Under the pieces are notes generated by a model that searched no databases, was not told where the DNA came from, and saw only the letters and a list, made by a program, of their open reading frames with translations. From Seleniivibrio woodruffii (GTDB lineage: Bacteria > Chrysiogenota > Deferribacteres > Deferribacterales > Geovibrionaceae): 64,000 bases of DNA. Positions 49,930-58,700 of this stretch are shown here, in pieces. The DNA lies in NCBI RefSeq assembly GCF_004339245.1, contig NZ_SMGG01000004.1:558001-622000 (forward strand). Direction: 5' to 3'. Positions within the stretch are counted from its first letter, which is position 1; every line of letters begins with the position of its first letter. Position numbers and translations under genes: made by a program.

Positions 49930-50919
49930 TCAGTTTCCTTTCAGGCTGGAGAGTTTCTCAAGCACTGCGCCGCTGTTTATAACAGCCAGAGCCTGTCCGA
50001 ATCCGTCACGGATGTTGTCCGCTTTGCCGAAAACCGTGAGCGCAAGTCCTGCGTTCAGTGCTATCAGCTTCGAATATTCACCGCCCTTCGGTGATATCGC
50101 CAGATTAAAGTAATATTCCGCCTCTTTGTTGTCCTTTATAATCGGCATGTGGAAGGGTGTAAAATATTCGGCAGGGTTGATGAAATGCTTGATTATCCTG
50201 CCTGCGGAAACCTCATGAACCTCTGTGGGGGCGAAAGAGGATATCTCATCGTATCCATCCAGAGACGAATAGACCGCTACCCTGTCACGCCCCAGCATCA
50301 GAAGACTTTCGGCCAGAATTGCCAGTTTGTCGCGCATCGCCATCCCCACAATCTGCCCGCCAACGTTGGCAGGGTTTGCCAGCGGCCCCAGAAAGTTGAA
50401 TATGGTGGGCACACGCAGTTTTCTGCGCACAGCTCCCGCATATTTCAGAGCGGGATGGTACATCGGCGCAAAGAGGAAAGCGAAATTATGTTTCAGGAAA
50501 TAACCCTGCATATCGTTCTTTTCACTGCTGACGGGAACGCCCGACATTTCAAAAATATCCGCAGAACCGACTACGCCGCTCACCGCACGGTTCCCGTGTT
50601 TAACGACGGGATAGCCCATCGCCGAAAGCAGAACCGCAACGGCGGAGGATACGTTCATTGTGGATTTTCCGCTGCCGCCTGTTCCGCAGGTGTCATAGAC
50701 CTGCGTGTCGGTGTCGAATGATATCTTTTTCTCGTTCATAGCTCTGGCGGCTCCGGCTATCTCGTCCACGGTCTCGCCTCTCAGGCGCATGGAGATGAGT
50801 ATTCCGGCTATTTCCGCCTCTTCCATCTTGCCGTCCATCATGTCGATGAAGGCGCTGTACGTCTCTTCGAAGGTCAGGCTTCCGCCCATGCATGATTTTT
50901 TTACAAGTTCAACGCTCAT
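49930..50919 (-). CDS. trpD: Anthranilate phosphoribosyltransferase
   Basis: TrpD transfers a phosphoribosyl group to anthranilate. The 329 residues from ATG 50919 include the PRPP/diphosphate loop DTCGTGGSGKSTMNVS, the KHGNRAVSG motif and the FNFLGPLANPA segment. The start overlaps the trpG stop (TGATG). The longer frame starting at 51042 reads through trpG and is rejected. Confidence 0.95.
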   Translation of the reverse strand: MSVELVKKSCMGGSLTFEETYSAFIDMMDGKMEEAEIAGILISMRLRGETVDEIAGAARAMNEKKISFDTDTQVYDTCGTGGSGKSTMNVSSAVAVLLSAMGYPVVKHGNRAVSGVVGSADIFEMSGVPVSSEKNDMQGYFLKHNFAFLFAPMYHPALKYAGAVRRKLRVPTIFNFLGPLANPANVGGQIVGMAMRDKLAILAESLLMLGRDRVAVYSSLDGYDEISSFAPTEVHEVSAGRIIKHFINPAEYFTPFHMPIIKDNKEAEYYFNLAISPKGGEYSKLIALNAGLALTVFGKADNIRDGFGQALAVINSGAVLEKLSSLKGN

Positions 50920-51476
50920 CACTTCACCCCGCAGATGTTCATGAAATTTCTGACCATAACGTCGCCATGGGCACTCAGCACCGATTCGGGGTGAAACTGC
51001 ACCCCGTAAAGTTTGTTTGCCTCGTCCTCCATCGCCATACATTCGCCGTCCGACCCTGCAACAGAGGTTATAACGCTTTCGGGAGCGGACACCGCAAGGG
51101 AATGGTAGCGAACGGCTGTGAACCCGTCCTTGATTCCCGCAAACAGTTTCGACTCACGGGTCTTTTTCATAATGTCGGTCTTGCCGTGCATAACCGATTT
51201 CGCACTGCGCACCTCGTAGCCCAGATGATAACCCATTGCCTGCATCCCCAGACAAACGCCCATCATGGGAATTTTGCCTGTGTAAAGCTCTAGGTATTTA
51301 AGTGTGGTTCCTGAGTTTTTGGGGCTTGATGGGCCGGGGGAAAGGATTATCCCCTTATAGCCATCAGCCTCTCTGAACTCGGTGTTTTTTATAACGTCAA
51401 CCTCTGCGCCTGCCAGTCTGAACAGTGCGTACAGGTTGTATGTGAACGAATCGTAGTTATCAACTAACAGAAACAT
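50919..51476 (-). CDS. trpG: Anthranilate synthase glutamine amidotransferase subunit
   Basis: TrpG delivers ammonia from glutamine to TrpE. This 185-residue class-I amidotransferase starts at ATG 51476 (MFLLVDNYDSFTYNLY) with GGAGG upstream. The catalytic cysteine is in MGVCLGMQ and the His-Glu pair in FHPESV. It overlaps trpE by 17 bases. It may also serve folate synthesis (PabA role), as in some bacteria. Confidence 0.95.
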   Translation of the reverse strand: MFLLVDNYDSFTYNLYALFRLAGAEVDVIKNTEFREADGYKGIILSPGPSSPKNSGTTLKYLELYTGKIPMMGVCLGMQAMGYHLGYEVRSAKSVMHGKTDIMKKTRESKLFAGIKDGFTAVRYHSLAVSAPESVITSVAGSDGECMAMEDEANKLYGVQFHPESVLSAHGDVMVRNFMNICGVK

Positions 51477-52941
51477 CTCTTCCCTCCGCAGCCGCAATGC
51501 TTTTGTATGCGGCGAATAATGCGCCGAGCTTGTTCTCGACCTCTTTAAATTCCTTTTCGGGCACTGAATCGTAAACTATCCCCGCACCGGCTCTGAGCAC
51601 CGTTTCTTTAGGAGTTACGAATGCGCTTCTGATTGTTATGCAGGTGTCCATGTTGCCGCTGTAGCCGAAATAGCCCACGCATCCCGCATAAAAACCTCTC
51701 TCGGATTTTTCATACTGCTCGATAAGCTCCATCGCACGAACCTTAGGCGCACCGGAAACCGTTCCGGCGGGGAAACTGCGCATGAAGAGAGCCAGCGGTG
51801 TCGCCCTGTCCTCCAGAACGCCCTGAACTTCGCTGACGATATGGATAACGTGGCTGTAGACCTCAGGAATGAACTCCTGAACAACCTGCACGCTTTCAGG
51901 CTTACAGCAGGTGTAGAGGTCGTTGCGGGCAAGATCCAGCAGCATCAGGTGCTCTGCACATTCTTTGGTGTCCGCCAGCAGTGCCGCCTTCGCCGCCTCA
52001 ATGTCCGCTGTGATGGGATATGTGCCTGCGATAGGCTTAAGTGTAGCTGTTCTGTTGCGTATTTTAAGGTGTATCTCGGGTGATGCACCCAGAAGCACCT
52101 CTTTTCCGAATTTCAGGAAGAACATGTAGGGCGAAGGGTTGATGTTTCTCAGTGCTCTGTAGAGGCTCAGAGGGTTCAGACTGCCCTTGATGCGGTATGC
52201 GTTGCTTATGACTATCTGTATGCCCTCGCCTTCGGTTATCTCGCCCTTGACCTGCTCAACGGCTCTCATGAACTCTTCCTGCTCCATGTCCTTAACTATT
52301 TCGCAGTCAAGATCGGAATCGAAGTTGTCGAAGTTGAACCGGTTAAGCTCACCCGCCATTTTCTGTGTGCGTTTCAGAGCCTTTTCGTATGCCTCTTCAC
52401 CGTTTGCGGTTTTCATGCTCACAGCGGCATAGAGTTTTGAAAGATGGTTGTCGAATACAAAGAACTCGTCAACCTCCATGAACCCCAGAAGTTTGCTGTC
52501 CTTTGAGCATTTTACGGGCTGTTTCAGCACTCCCATGTAGTTTATGGACTCGTAAGCGAAAAATCCCGCAAAACCTCCGGCGAAATCGCCGAATTTACCG
52601 TCATTGTAACCCTTTTCAGCATAAAATTGCTGTGCCATGTAGTCCATGGGGTTCATTGAAAAGGTCTTCTTTTTGCCGCCGGATTTCTCTGTTACAGTGT
52701 CGTTCTGAAAGGTTATGACCCTTTTGGGGTTGTTTCCGAAAAATGAGAAACGGGAGAATGTTTTATCCAGATTCGCACTCTCCAGAAGAAACACATTCTC
52801 TTCGTTGGTGAAGTTGCGCAGGAGGGAGATAGGGGTGAAGGTGTCGCCCATTATCTCGCGGTAGACAGTCACTCTGTCGTATTCCTTCGCCAGTTCCAGA
52901 AACGATTCCCTGTCGGGGTAAACGGGCTGTCTGAGGTTCAT
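51460..52941 (-). CDS. trpE: Anthranilate synthase component I
   Basis: TrpE makes anthranilate from chorismate. The 493 residues have the tryptophan feedback site LLESA near the N-terminus. The chorismate-binding core has KPIAGTYP, DLARNDL, the AGTVSGAPKVRAMELI block and GAGIVYDS. The ATG at 52941 has AAGGAG upstream; the upstream extension overlaps the attenuator terminators and is rejected. It is the first structural gene of trpEGDCFBA and is controlled by the leader at 52966-53170. Confidence 0.96.
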   Translation of the reverse strand: MNLRQPVYPDRESFLELAKEYDRVTVYREIMGDTFTPISLLRNFTNEENVFLLESANLDKTFSRFSFFGNNPKRVITFQNDTVTEKSGGKKKTFSMNPMDYMAQQFYAEKGYNDGKFGDFAGGFAGFFAYESINYMGVLKQPVKCSKDSKLLGFMEVDEFFVFDNHLSKLYAAVSMKTANGEEAYEKALKRTQKMAGELNRFNFDNFDSDLDCEIVKDMEQEEFMRAVEQVKGEITEGEGIQIVISNAYRIKGSLNPLSLYRALRNINPSPYMFFLKFGKEVLLGASPEIHLKIRNRTATLKPIAGTYPITADIEAAKAALLADTKECAEHLMLLDLARNDLYTCCKPESVQVVQEFIPEVYSHVIHIVSEVQGVLEDRATPLALFMRSFPAGTVSGAPKVRAMELIEQYEKSERGFYAGCVGYFGYSGNMDTCITIRSAFVTPKETVLRAGAGIVYDSVPEKEFKEVENKLGALFAAYKSIAAAEGRDVSVS

Positions 52942-52965
52942 TTTATCTCCTTGTGGTTTAAAATT

Positions 52966-53000
52966 CAAAAAAAAAGGCCGTGTCTTGTTAGAACACGGCC
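52966..53000 (-). terminator. Second tandem terminator of the trp leader
   Basis: On the minus strand, GGCCGTGT and ACACGGCC (8 bp) form a hairpin followed by nine T residues. It lies between the attenuator and the trpE ribosome site, so transcription must pass two terminators to reach trpE. Confidence 0.85.
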
Positions 53001-53012
53001 CTGTAAGGCAAC

Positions 53013-53043
53013 AAAAAAGCCGTGCGGTTTTCACCGCACGGCT
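53013..53043 (-). promoter_or_regulatory. trp attenuator terminator
   Basis: A perfect 11-bp stem AGCCGTGCGGT / ACCGCACGGCT with a GAAA loop is followed by six T residues. The segment at 53026-53035 can pair alternatively with 53061-53070 (GGTTTTCGCC), which would prevent this terminator. That segment can itself pair with 53089-53093 next to the Trp codons. This is the mutually exclusive 1:2, 2:3, 3:4 arrangement of classical trp attenuation. Confidence 0.9.
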
Positions 53044-53072
53044 GTTATACACAAACTCATGGCGAAAACCTC

Positions 53073-53135
53073 TTATTCAGAAGATGAACGCCACCACCAA
53101 TTTTTAACGTTTGATTTAGCTGCAAAAATATTCAT
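53073..53135 (-). CDS. trpL: trp operon leader peptide
   Basis: This 20-codon frame is too short for automatic calling. It encodes a peptide with three consecutive tryptophan codons (53091-53099) at residues 13-15, followed by Arg, three Ser and Glu. Ribosome stalling at the Trp codons would free segment 2 (53061-53070) for antitermination. Translation to the stop at 53073 covers that segment and lets the terminator form. There is no ribosome site before the ATG. The promoter at 53142-53170 places the transcript start at or next to the A of the ATG, so it is probably leaderless, as has been reported for trpL in Sinorhizobium. Confidence 0.9.
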   Translation of the reverse strand: MNIFAAKSNVKNWWWRSSSE

Positions 53136-53141
53136 GAACGT

Positions 53142-53170
53142 ATAATGCATAAAATTTATCACCTAGTCAA
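53142..53170 (-). promoter_or_regulatory. trp operon promoter
   Basis: On the minus strand TTGACT (53165-53170) and CATTAT (53142-53147) are 17 bases apart. The -35 box overlaps the stop codon of the preceding radical SAM gene (codons Ile-Asp-stop). The leader ATG begins seven bases after the -10. No TrpR-like palindrome was recognised. Confidence 0.7.
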
Positions 53171-53924
53171 TATATTTTTTTAGCCACAATGTTCCGCAGC
53201 CTCCTTTCTCCTGTCTGCGGAATGCGTTAGCCCTGCGGACGTTTATGCCCTGTCCCCTGAGAAGCTGAAATATCTCATCCCTGCGGGCATGGCTGACAGG
53301 CTGAAAAGGGCTGTTTGGCACTTTGTTGAGACTGAGCAGATGAACGGACGATTCCGGAAACTTCAACGCCGCCTGAGCGAAAAGCTCAATCTCCTCTTCG
53401 CTGTCATTTATTCCGGCCACGGGCAGATAGTTCAGCCCCACCCTTTTTCTGGCTCTGACAGACATCTGCTCCCATGCGGAAGCAAGTGCACTGTATATCT
53501 CTATTAGCGGAGGAGCCTTGGGCACAAGTTTTTTGTGAGCTTCCTCAGTGCCGCCGTGGATGGAGATCATCACTCCGTTGTGTGGCAGTAGCAGGAGTTT
53601 TTTCAGCAGTTCGGTACTGCTTGCCGTAGTGGTCACGGAGACGGGAAGCGGACACAGGGCAATGAACCTCGCCACCTCATCAAAGTTGTCCAGAGGTTCG
53701 CCTATGCCGGAAACAGTGACCCGCTTTGCGGACGGTGCGGTCTCAACCTGCAAAAGCATCTCCTCTGCGGTGAGACTTCTGACCAGTCCCTTGCGGCCTG
53801 ACGCACAGAAAGGGCACGCCATGCGGCATCCTGCCTGAGACGATATGCATACGGTGCCATATGGATACACGACAGTCTCCACCGCCAGACCGTCATGCAA
53901 GTCAACAGCGGTGAGCCTGTTCAT
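53163..53924 (-). CDS. Short RlmN/Cfr-like radical SAM protein
   Basis: This 253-residue radical SAM protein resembles the catalytic core of RlmN, the rRNA/tRNA adenine C2-methylase. It has VCISSQAGCRMACPFC, with cluster cysteines C33, C37 and C40 and the RlmN-type C26. A GIGEPLDNFD motif follows, and a resolving cysteine lies near the end (GGCGTL, C243). The N-terminal RNA-binding domain of about 90 residues found in RlmN is absent. It may methylate a different RNA or need a partner. It lies three bases after the HD-domain gene. Confidence 0.8.
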   Translation of the reverse strand: MNRLTAVDLHDGLAVETVVYPYGTVCISSQAGCRMACPFCASGRKGLVRSLTAEEMLLQVETAPSAKRVTVSGIGEPLDNFDEVARFIALCPLPVSVTTTASSTELLKKLLLLPHNGVMISIHGGTEEAHKKLVPKAPPLIEIYSALASAWEQMSVRARKRVGLNYLPVAGINDSEEEIELFAQAALKFPESSVHLLSLNKVPNSPFQPVSHARRDEIFQLLRGQGINVRRANAFRRQEKGGCGTLWLKKYID

Positions 53925-53927
53925 GGT

Positions 53928-54485
53928 TTACACTCCAAGTTCGTCGGATATCTCAGCCAGAGCCGATATCACAAACGCAATATGTTCGTCGGCGTCAACC
54001 CCCATCTCCTCCATGCCCAGAGTGATGTCCTCACGGTTGACCGCACGGGCGAACGCCTTATCTTTCAGTTTCTTCTTAACGCTTTTGACCTCAACGTTTG
54101 CAATGGACTTATCCGGTCTTACATATGCGCAGGCAAGCAGAAAACCGCAAAGCTCGTCCACCGCAAAAAGGGTTTTTGCCATAGGGGTGACCCTTGCAAC
54201 ACCCGTTGATGTTCCGTGCCCCATGATGGCTTCCAGAATGTCCTCCGGATATCCTATCCCCCGCAGAATTTCCACTCCTTTGTAGGGGTGTTCTTCCAGT
54301 GTGGGGTATTTTTCGTAGTCAAAATCGTGAAGAAGACCTGTAACTCCCCATTTTTCGGCATCTTCGCCGAATTTTTCAGCATATTTTTTCATGGCCTGTT
54401 CAACGCTCAAGGCATGCTTTATGAGAGAATCGGATTTGGTGTATTCAGTAAGAATTTTGTAGGCATCAGCCCTGTTGACCTGCAT
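53928..54485 (-). CDS. HD-domain hydrolase
   Basis: This 185-residue HD-superfamily protein has metal ligands in KHALSVEQAM, GLLHDFDYEKYP (the HD pair), EHPYKG and AIMGHG, and a later DELCGF aspartate. The layout is that of small HDIG hydrolases acting on nucleotides. It precedes the radical SAM gene by three bases and is probably cotranscribed with it. The substrate is unknown. Confidence 0.85.
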   Translation of the reverse strand: MQVNRADAYKILTEYTKSDSLIKHALSVEQAMKKYAEKFGEDAEKWGVTGLLHDFDYEKYPTLEEHPYKGVEILRGIGYPEDILEAIMGHGTSTGVARVTPMAKTLFAVDELCGFLLACAYVRPDKSIANVEVKSVKKKLKDKAFARAVNREDITLGMEEMGVDADEHIAFVISALAEISDELGV

Positions 54486-54566
54486 GGTGTCCTCCGGTCA
54501 TTTTTTCTTACATGATAATGAAAAAGATTGGTTTTGGGTAGATGTCTTTTTTGGCTGTCTGTAGAT

Positions 54567-54601
54567 TAAAAACGGTGCAGGGTCTGCCTTCCCCGCACCG
54601 T
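54567..54601 (-). terminator. Intrinsic terminator of the HK-RR operon or of a short RNA
   Basis: On the minus strand ACGGTGCGGGG / CCCTGCACCGT (one mismatch) is followed by a TTTTT run. It lies 94 bases beyond the response-regulator stop. A TTGACA-16-TATCGT promoter (54647-54674, minus strand) sits between that stop and this hairpin, so it could also end a separate short transcript. Confidence 0.8.
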
Positions 54602-54646
54602 CTAATCGTATATTTGACGTTTTTTGCAAAAGGAGTATTTGAAACT

Positions 54647-54674
54647 ACGATAGGAGCTATTGTAATTCTGTCAA
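54647..54674 (-). promoter_or_regulatory. Promoter in the gap before the HD gene
   Basis: TTGACA (54669-54674) is a perfect -35, separated by 16 bases from TATCGT (54647-54652). It directs transcription toward the HD gene but meets the terminator at 54567-54601 first, giving a predicted RNA of about 70-75 bases. Confidence 0.5.
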
Positions 54675-54694
54675 GACCTTTTTTGTCTTAAAAT

Positions 54695-55735
54695 TTAGTC
54701 GTCCTCGTAGTTGCGGGTTATGTCCAGAAAAGCTCCCTTGAGTTTGTCGAAAGCATCGACCACACAAGGATCGAACATCACCCCGCTGTTCTCCTTTATA
54801 AACTGTCTGGCATCATCATACTGCCATTTTTCTTTATAAGTACGCTTGGAAAGGAGCGCGTCGAAAACATCGCTGACAGCGACAATACGCCCGCATATGG
54901 GAATATTTTCCTCTGCAAGCCCCTGCGGATAGCCTTTGCCGTCCCAGCGTTCGTGATGGGAAAGGGCTATCTCAGCACCGAATTTAAGATATTTACCTTC
55001 GGAATCTGCCAGAATCTTATAGCCGATGGTGGTGTGCTGTTTCATCACCGCAAATTCTTCAACGTCCAGCTTGCCCGGTTTCAGCAGAATGCTGTCGGGT
55101 ATGCCCAGCTTGCCTATGTCGTGCAGAGGTGCGGAAAAATAGAGGGCATCCGTAAACTCCGGATCCATGCCGATATGCTCGGAAAGTGCCTTGCTGTAGT
55201 GAGCAACCCGCTTGATGTGGTTTCCTGTCTCCGTGTCTTTATATTCACTGGCACGGCCTATAATGGTCAGCGTTTCAAACTCCCGCATGCGGATCTTTTC
55301 CGTGGCCATCTCCACCTCCTGCTGAAGCAGAGCCGCACGGTCTTTCAGCAGAAGCTGATTTTTTCTGAGCGACAGCAGGTTTTTCACCCGCACCTGAAAC
55401 TCATACAGCTTTAAAGGCTTATATAAAAAGTCCGAAGCTCCGGCGTTCAGAGCCGAAAGCTTGATGCTGTCGTCATCGTCCACAGCGGTTATCATTACCA
55501 TGGGAACGTCATGGTCGAACTCACGCACACTGCGTATCAGAGATATGCCGTCCATGTCGGGCATCATGTAGTCCGTAAGGATAAGATCCGGCTGGGATGA
55601 TCTTATATAGTGAAGCGCCTGTCTGGGGTCTGTGAAACTTTTTATCTCCAGATGCATGCTTTCCAGCATCGATTCTATGAGCATCAGGTTCAGTTTATTA
55701 TCGTCAACAGAGACAATTTTACCGTTAATGCCCAT
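54695..55735 (-). CDS. Response regulator with HD-GYP output domain
   Basis: This 346-residue response regulator has an N-terminal receiver domain (about 1-125), with the phospho-acceptor aspartate in ILTDYMMPDMDG and the conserved lysine in FLYKPLK. A C-terminal HD-GYP domain has HDIGKLGIPD and HHERWDGKGYPQG and should degrade cyclic di-GMP. The start at 55735 overlaps closely with the kinase stop. It is the likely partner of the histidine kinase encoded immediately upstream. Confidence 0.93.
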   Translation of the reverse strand: MGINGKIVSVDDNKLNLMLIESMLESMHLEIKSFTDPRQALHYIRSSQPDLILTDYMMPDMDGISLIRSVREFDHDVPMVMITAVDDDDSIKLSALNAGASDFLYKPLKLYEFQVRVKNLLSLRKNQLLLKDRAALLQQEVEMATEKIRMREFETLTIIGRASEYKDTETGNHIKRVAHYSKALSEHIGMDPEFTDALYFSAPLHDIGKLGIPDSILLKPGKLDVEEFAVMKQHTTIGYKILADSEGKYLKFGAEIALSHHERWDGKGYPQGLAEENIPICGRIVAVSDVFDALLSKRTYKEKWQYDDARQFIKENSGVMFDPCVVDAFDKLKGAFLDITRNYEDD

Positions 55736-55736
55736 T

Positions 55737-58700
55737 TCAGTCACGCCTTTCGGTTTCAAATTTAATCAGATCAAGCATAGCAGTTATCTCCCGAATAAGT
55801 TCTTTAACATAATCAACATTATTCTTCTTAACAAATTCATCGGCATTTTTCAATTTTTCCGACAGCATCTCAAGCCTGAGATTTCCTGCGGCACTCCGAA
55901 CGGAGTGGAGCAGGTCGGAAGCGTTCCGGACGTTTCCTGCGGATATCTCCTCCATGGCCTTTTTCAGCTCCTGAGACGAGTTGATGCAGAACTCGGACAA
56001 AAGCCCCGACAGAACAGGAGCCGCAAGCCCTATCTGCCCTGAAAGCTCATTCAGCGAAAAACGGAAAAGCGGCTTTGAGTCCGCCCCGCCCGCTGTTTGA
56101 TTCTGTCTGGGTTCCTCGCTGAACCGCTCAAACTCTATTTCGAACCAGAAACGGCTTCCTTCGCCCTTTCTGCTCTCAACCTTAAGTTCTGAATTGAATT
56201 TTTTCAGTATGTTCGCCGCAATGCTTAAGCCGAGACCGGCACCGCCGAACCTGCGTGTTACTCCGGAATCGCCCTGTTCGAAATTTTCGAAAATTATTGC
56301 CAGCTTCTGCTCAGAGATGCCTATTCCGGTATCCTTCACCTCAAACTCAACGCTGACAGTGTTCTCCGTCTCCGCAGTTTTGCGGATGTTAAGCTCAATG
56401 CGGCCGCCGTTTTCAGTGAACTTCACAGCGTTTGACAGCAGGTTTGAAACCACCTGCCCCACCCTGAACGAATCGCCTTTCAGTTTTTTAGGAATTGCTG
56501 GGTCGATGTAGTTGAGGAACGATATTTTCTTAACCTCTGCCGCCCTTCTGTGCACCCTGTTTACGGTCTCCGCCATAACGTCCACGTTGACCATGTGGCT
56601 GTCTATGGAGAACTCCTCGCTCTCGGTGTCCGCCAGATCCATTATTCCGTTGAATATGTCCAGCAAAGTCTCCGCATTTGACCGCACAGTGGCCAGATAG
56701 CCCCTCTGCTTATCGTTCAGACCTGTTATTTTCAGCACGTCGCTGAAACCGATTATGCTGTTCAGCGGGGTGCGTATCTCATGGCTTATGTTGGCTATGA
56801 AGCGGGATTTGGCGATGTTCGCATCCTCAGCCCGTTTTCTGGCCAGCAGAAGCTCGGTTATATCCTCTTTTATGGCAACAAAGCTGATTATCTCCCCGTC
56901 CGTATTGGTTATAGGGGCAATAACTGCCGATTCATAATATTTTTCGCCGTTCTTTCTCTTGTTGGTGAAGGTTCCCTGCCATACCTGTCCGCTTTTAATG
57001 GTGTCCCAAAGCTCAACGAAAATATGGGTGGAAGACTCGTCCCATTTCAGGATGCTGGGCTTTTTGCCAAGTGCTTCCGCCTGAGAATATCCGGTGACCT
57101 TTTCAAACATGGGGTTGACGTACTCTATCACCCCTTCCGTATCGGTTATCAGTATGCTGACAGGGCTTTGATCCATGACCAGAGCCAGCTTACGTATCTC
57201 TTTTTCCGCTGTTTTTCTGGCGGAAACGTCACGGATGTTAAACACTATTCCCGCAACCACAGGATCTTCGGACATATTAACGGCTGAGGCCTCCGCAAAC
57301 ATTATGTCCCCGCCCCGCTTGACTATACGGAACTCGCCGTATCTCGTCTCCGTTCCGCCGGATTTTATATCCGACATCCATTCGTTGAAGAAATGGCGGT
57401 CGGAATCGAAAATTATATCCTCAAGGAATTTGCTGCGTATCTGTCTGCTGTTAAAGCCCACAATTCTGTCCATAGACGGGCTTGCATATTTTATTCTGCC
57501 GGAGCTATCAAGCACCACGATAACATCCGTAATATTCTCAATAAGATATCTGAACCGCTTTTCCTTGTCCTCCAGCCTGACCTCTGCATTCTGCCTCAGT
57601 CTTGACTGCTCATTGGCTATTCTGGAATAGTCCGCCAGTTTTTCCTCCAGTGCCTTCTGCTGCTGGATAAGGAACTTTTCGGTCTGTTTCCACTCGGAGA
57701 TATCCACCGATATCTCAAGCATCTTAACAACCTCGCCGTATTCGTCTTTTATCGGGTATGCCCGTATTTCAAAATAGTGATCTGTGCCGTCGGCTGTTCT
57801 GTGGATATGCTCCACAGTAACGGGTTTCCCCGTGGATGTGACTATCTGAAGAGGACAGGGATGATCCTTTCCGCTGCACGGGAGCAGCTGTTTGTGGGTT
57901 GCGGAATGACAGGTTTTGCCCAGAATATTCTCACGGTCGGATGCATGGCTGTTTGCGTAGACTATCTCATAATTTTTTACGTCTATAACATAGAAAGAGC
58001 TGTTCATAGAATCCAGCACTTTCATCATCTGTTCGTAGCGGAGTTTATAGTCGCTTTCACTTTTTATAATTTCGTCCAGCCTGCCGAAGAGCTCCAGCGT
58101 GCGGGATTTAAGCTTAGTGTCAAAGTTCATGCTGAGATCATCGTAGCTGCGCTTCATGTCCGAAGCGTCCTTGAGCACCGACCAGATAACATACGACAGT
58201 CTGGCACCGTACAGAACGATGGCTGTGCCGAAGAACAGGGATATCCACATGGAAAGTCTGTCCATCCGGCGCCCCTCGGAGTTGATATAGTCACTAAGAA
58301 CCTTCATGTCAGAAAGCCCCGATGCGTAGGCCTCGTTGGTTATCATCTGAAAATCGGTAAAGAAGTTATCTATCTCCTTGGTCATGACCCTGATGGATTT
58401 TTCCGATGCAAAGCCCAGCTCAAAAGAGCCCGTCTCCTCTGCAGAAACTCTGTTTATGAGATAGTTCCTGTAGCTTCTGACGATTATCCTGAGCTCCTCC
58501 AGCTTCGCCCGCATATCTATGATTCTGGGGTCATAGTGCTTTCCGTCATTTTTCAGATATCTGTATTCGTTGGTGAAAACATCCTGAGAAGCACCGCCCA
58601 AAGGCAGTTTCTCGTTCAGCACCCCTCCGTTCTCAAGAACGTTCAGCTCTTCACGGATGCTGTCCAGATCTTCAAATATTCTGGCTTCGTATCTGTCCAT

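Noticed and set aside
50920-51042. N-terminal extension of trpD
   Set aside because: It reads through the 3' end of trpG; ATG 50919 overlaps the trpG stop as expected for coupling.
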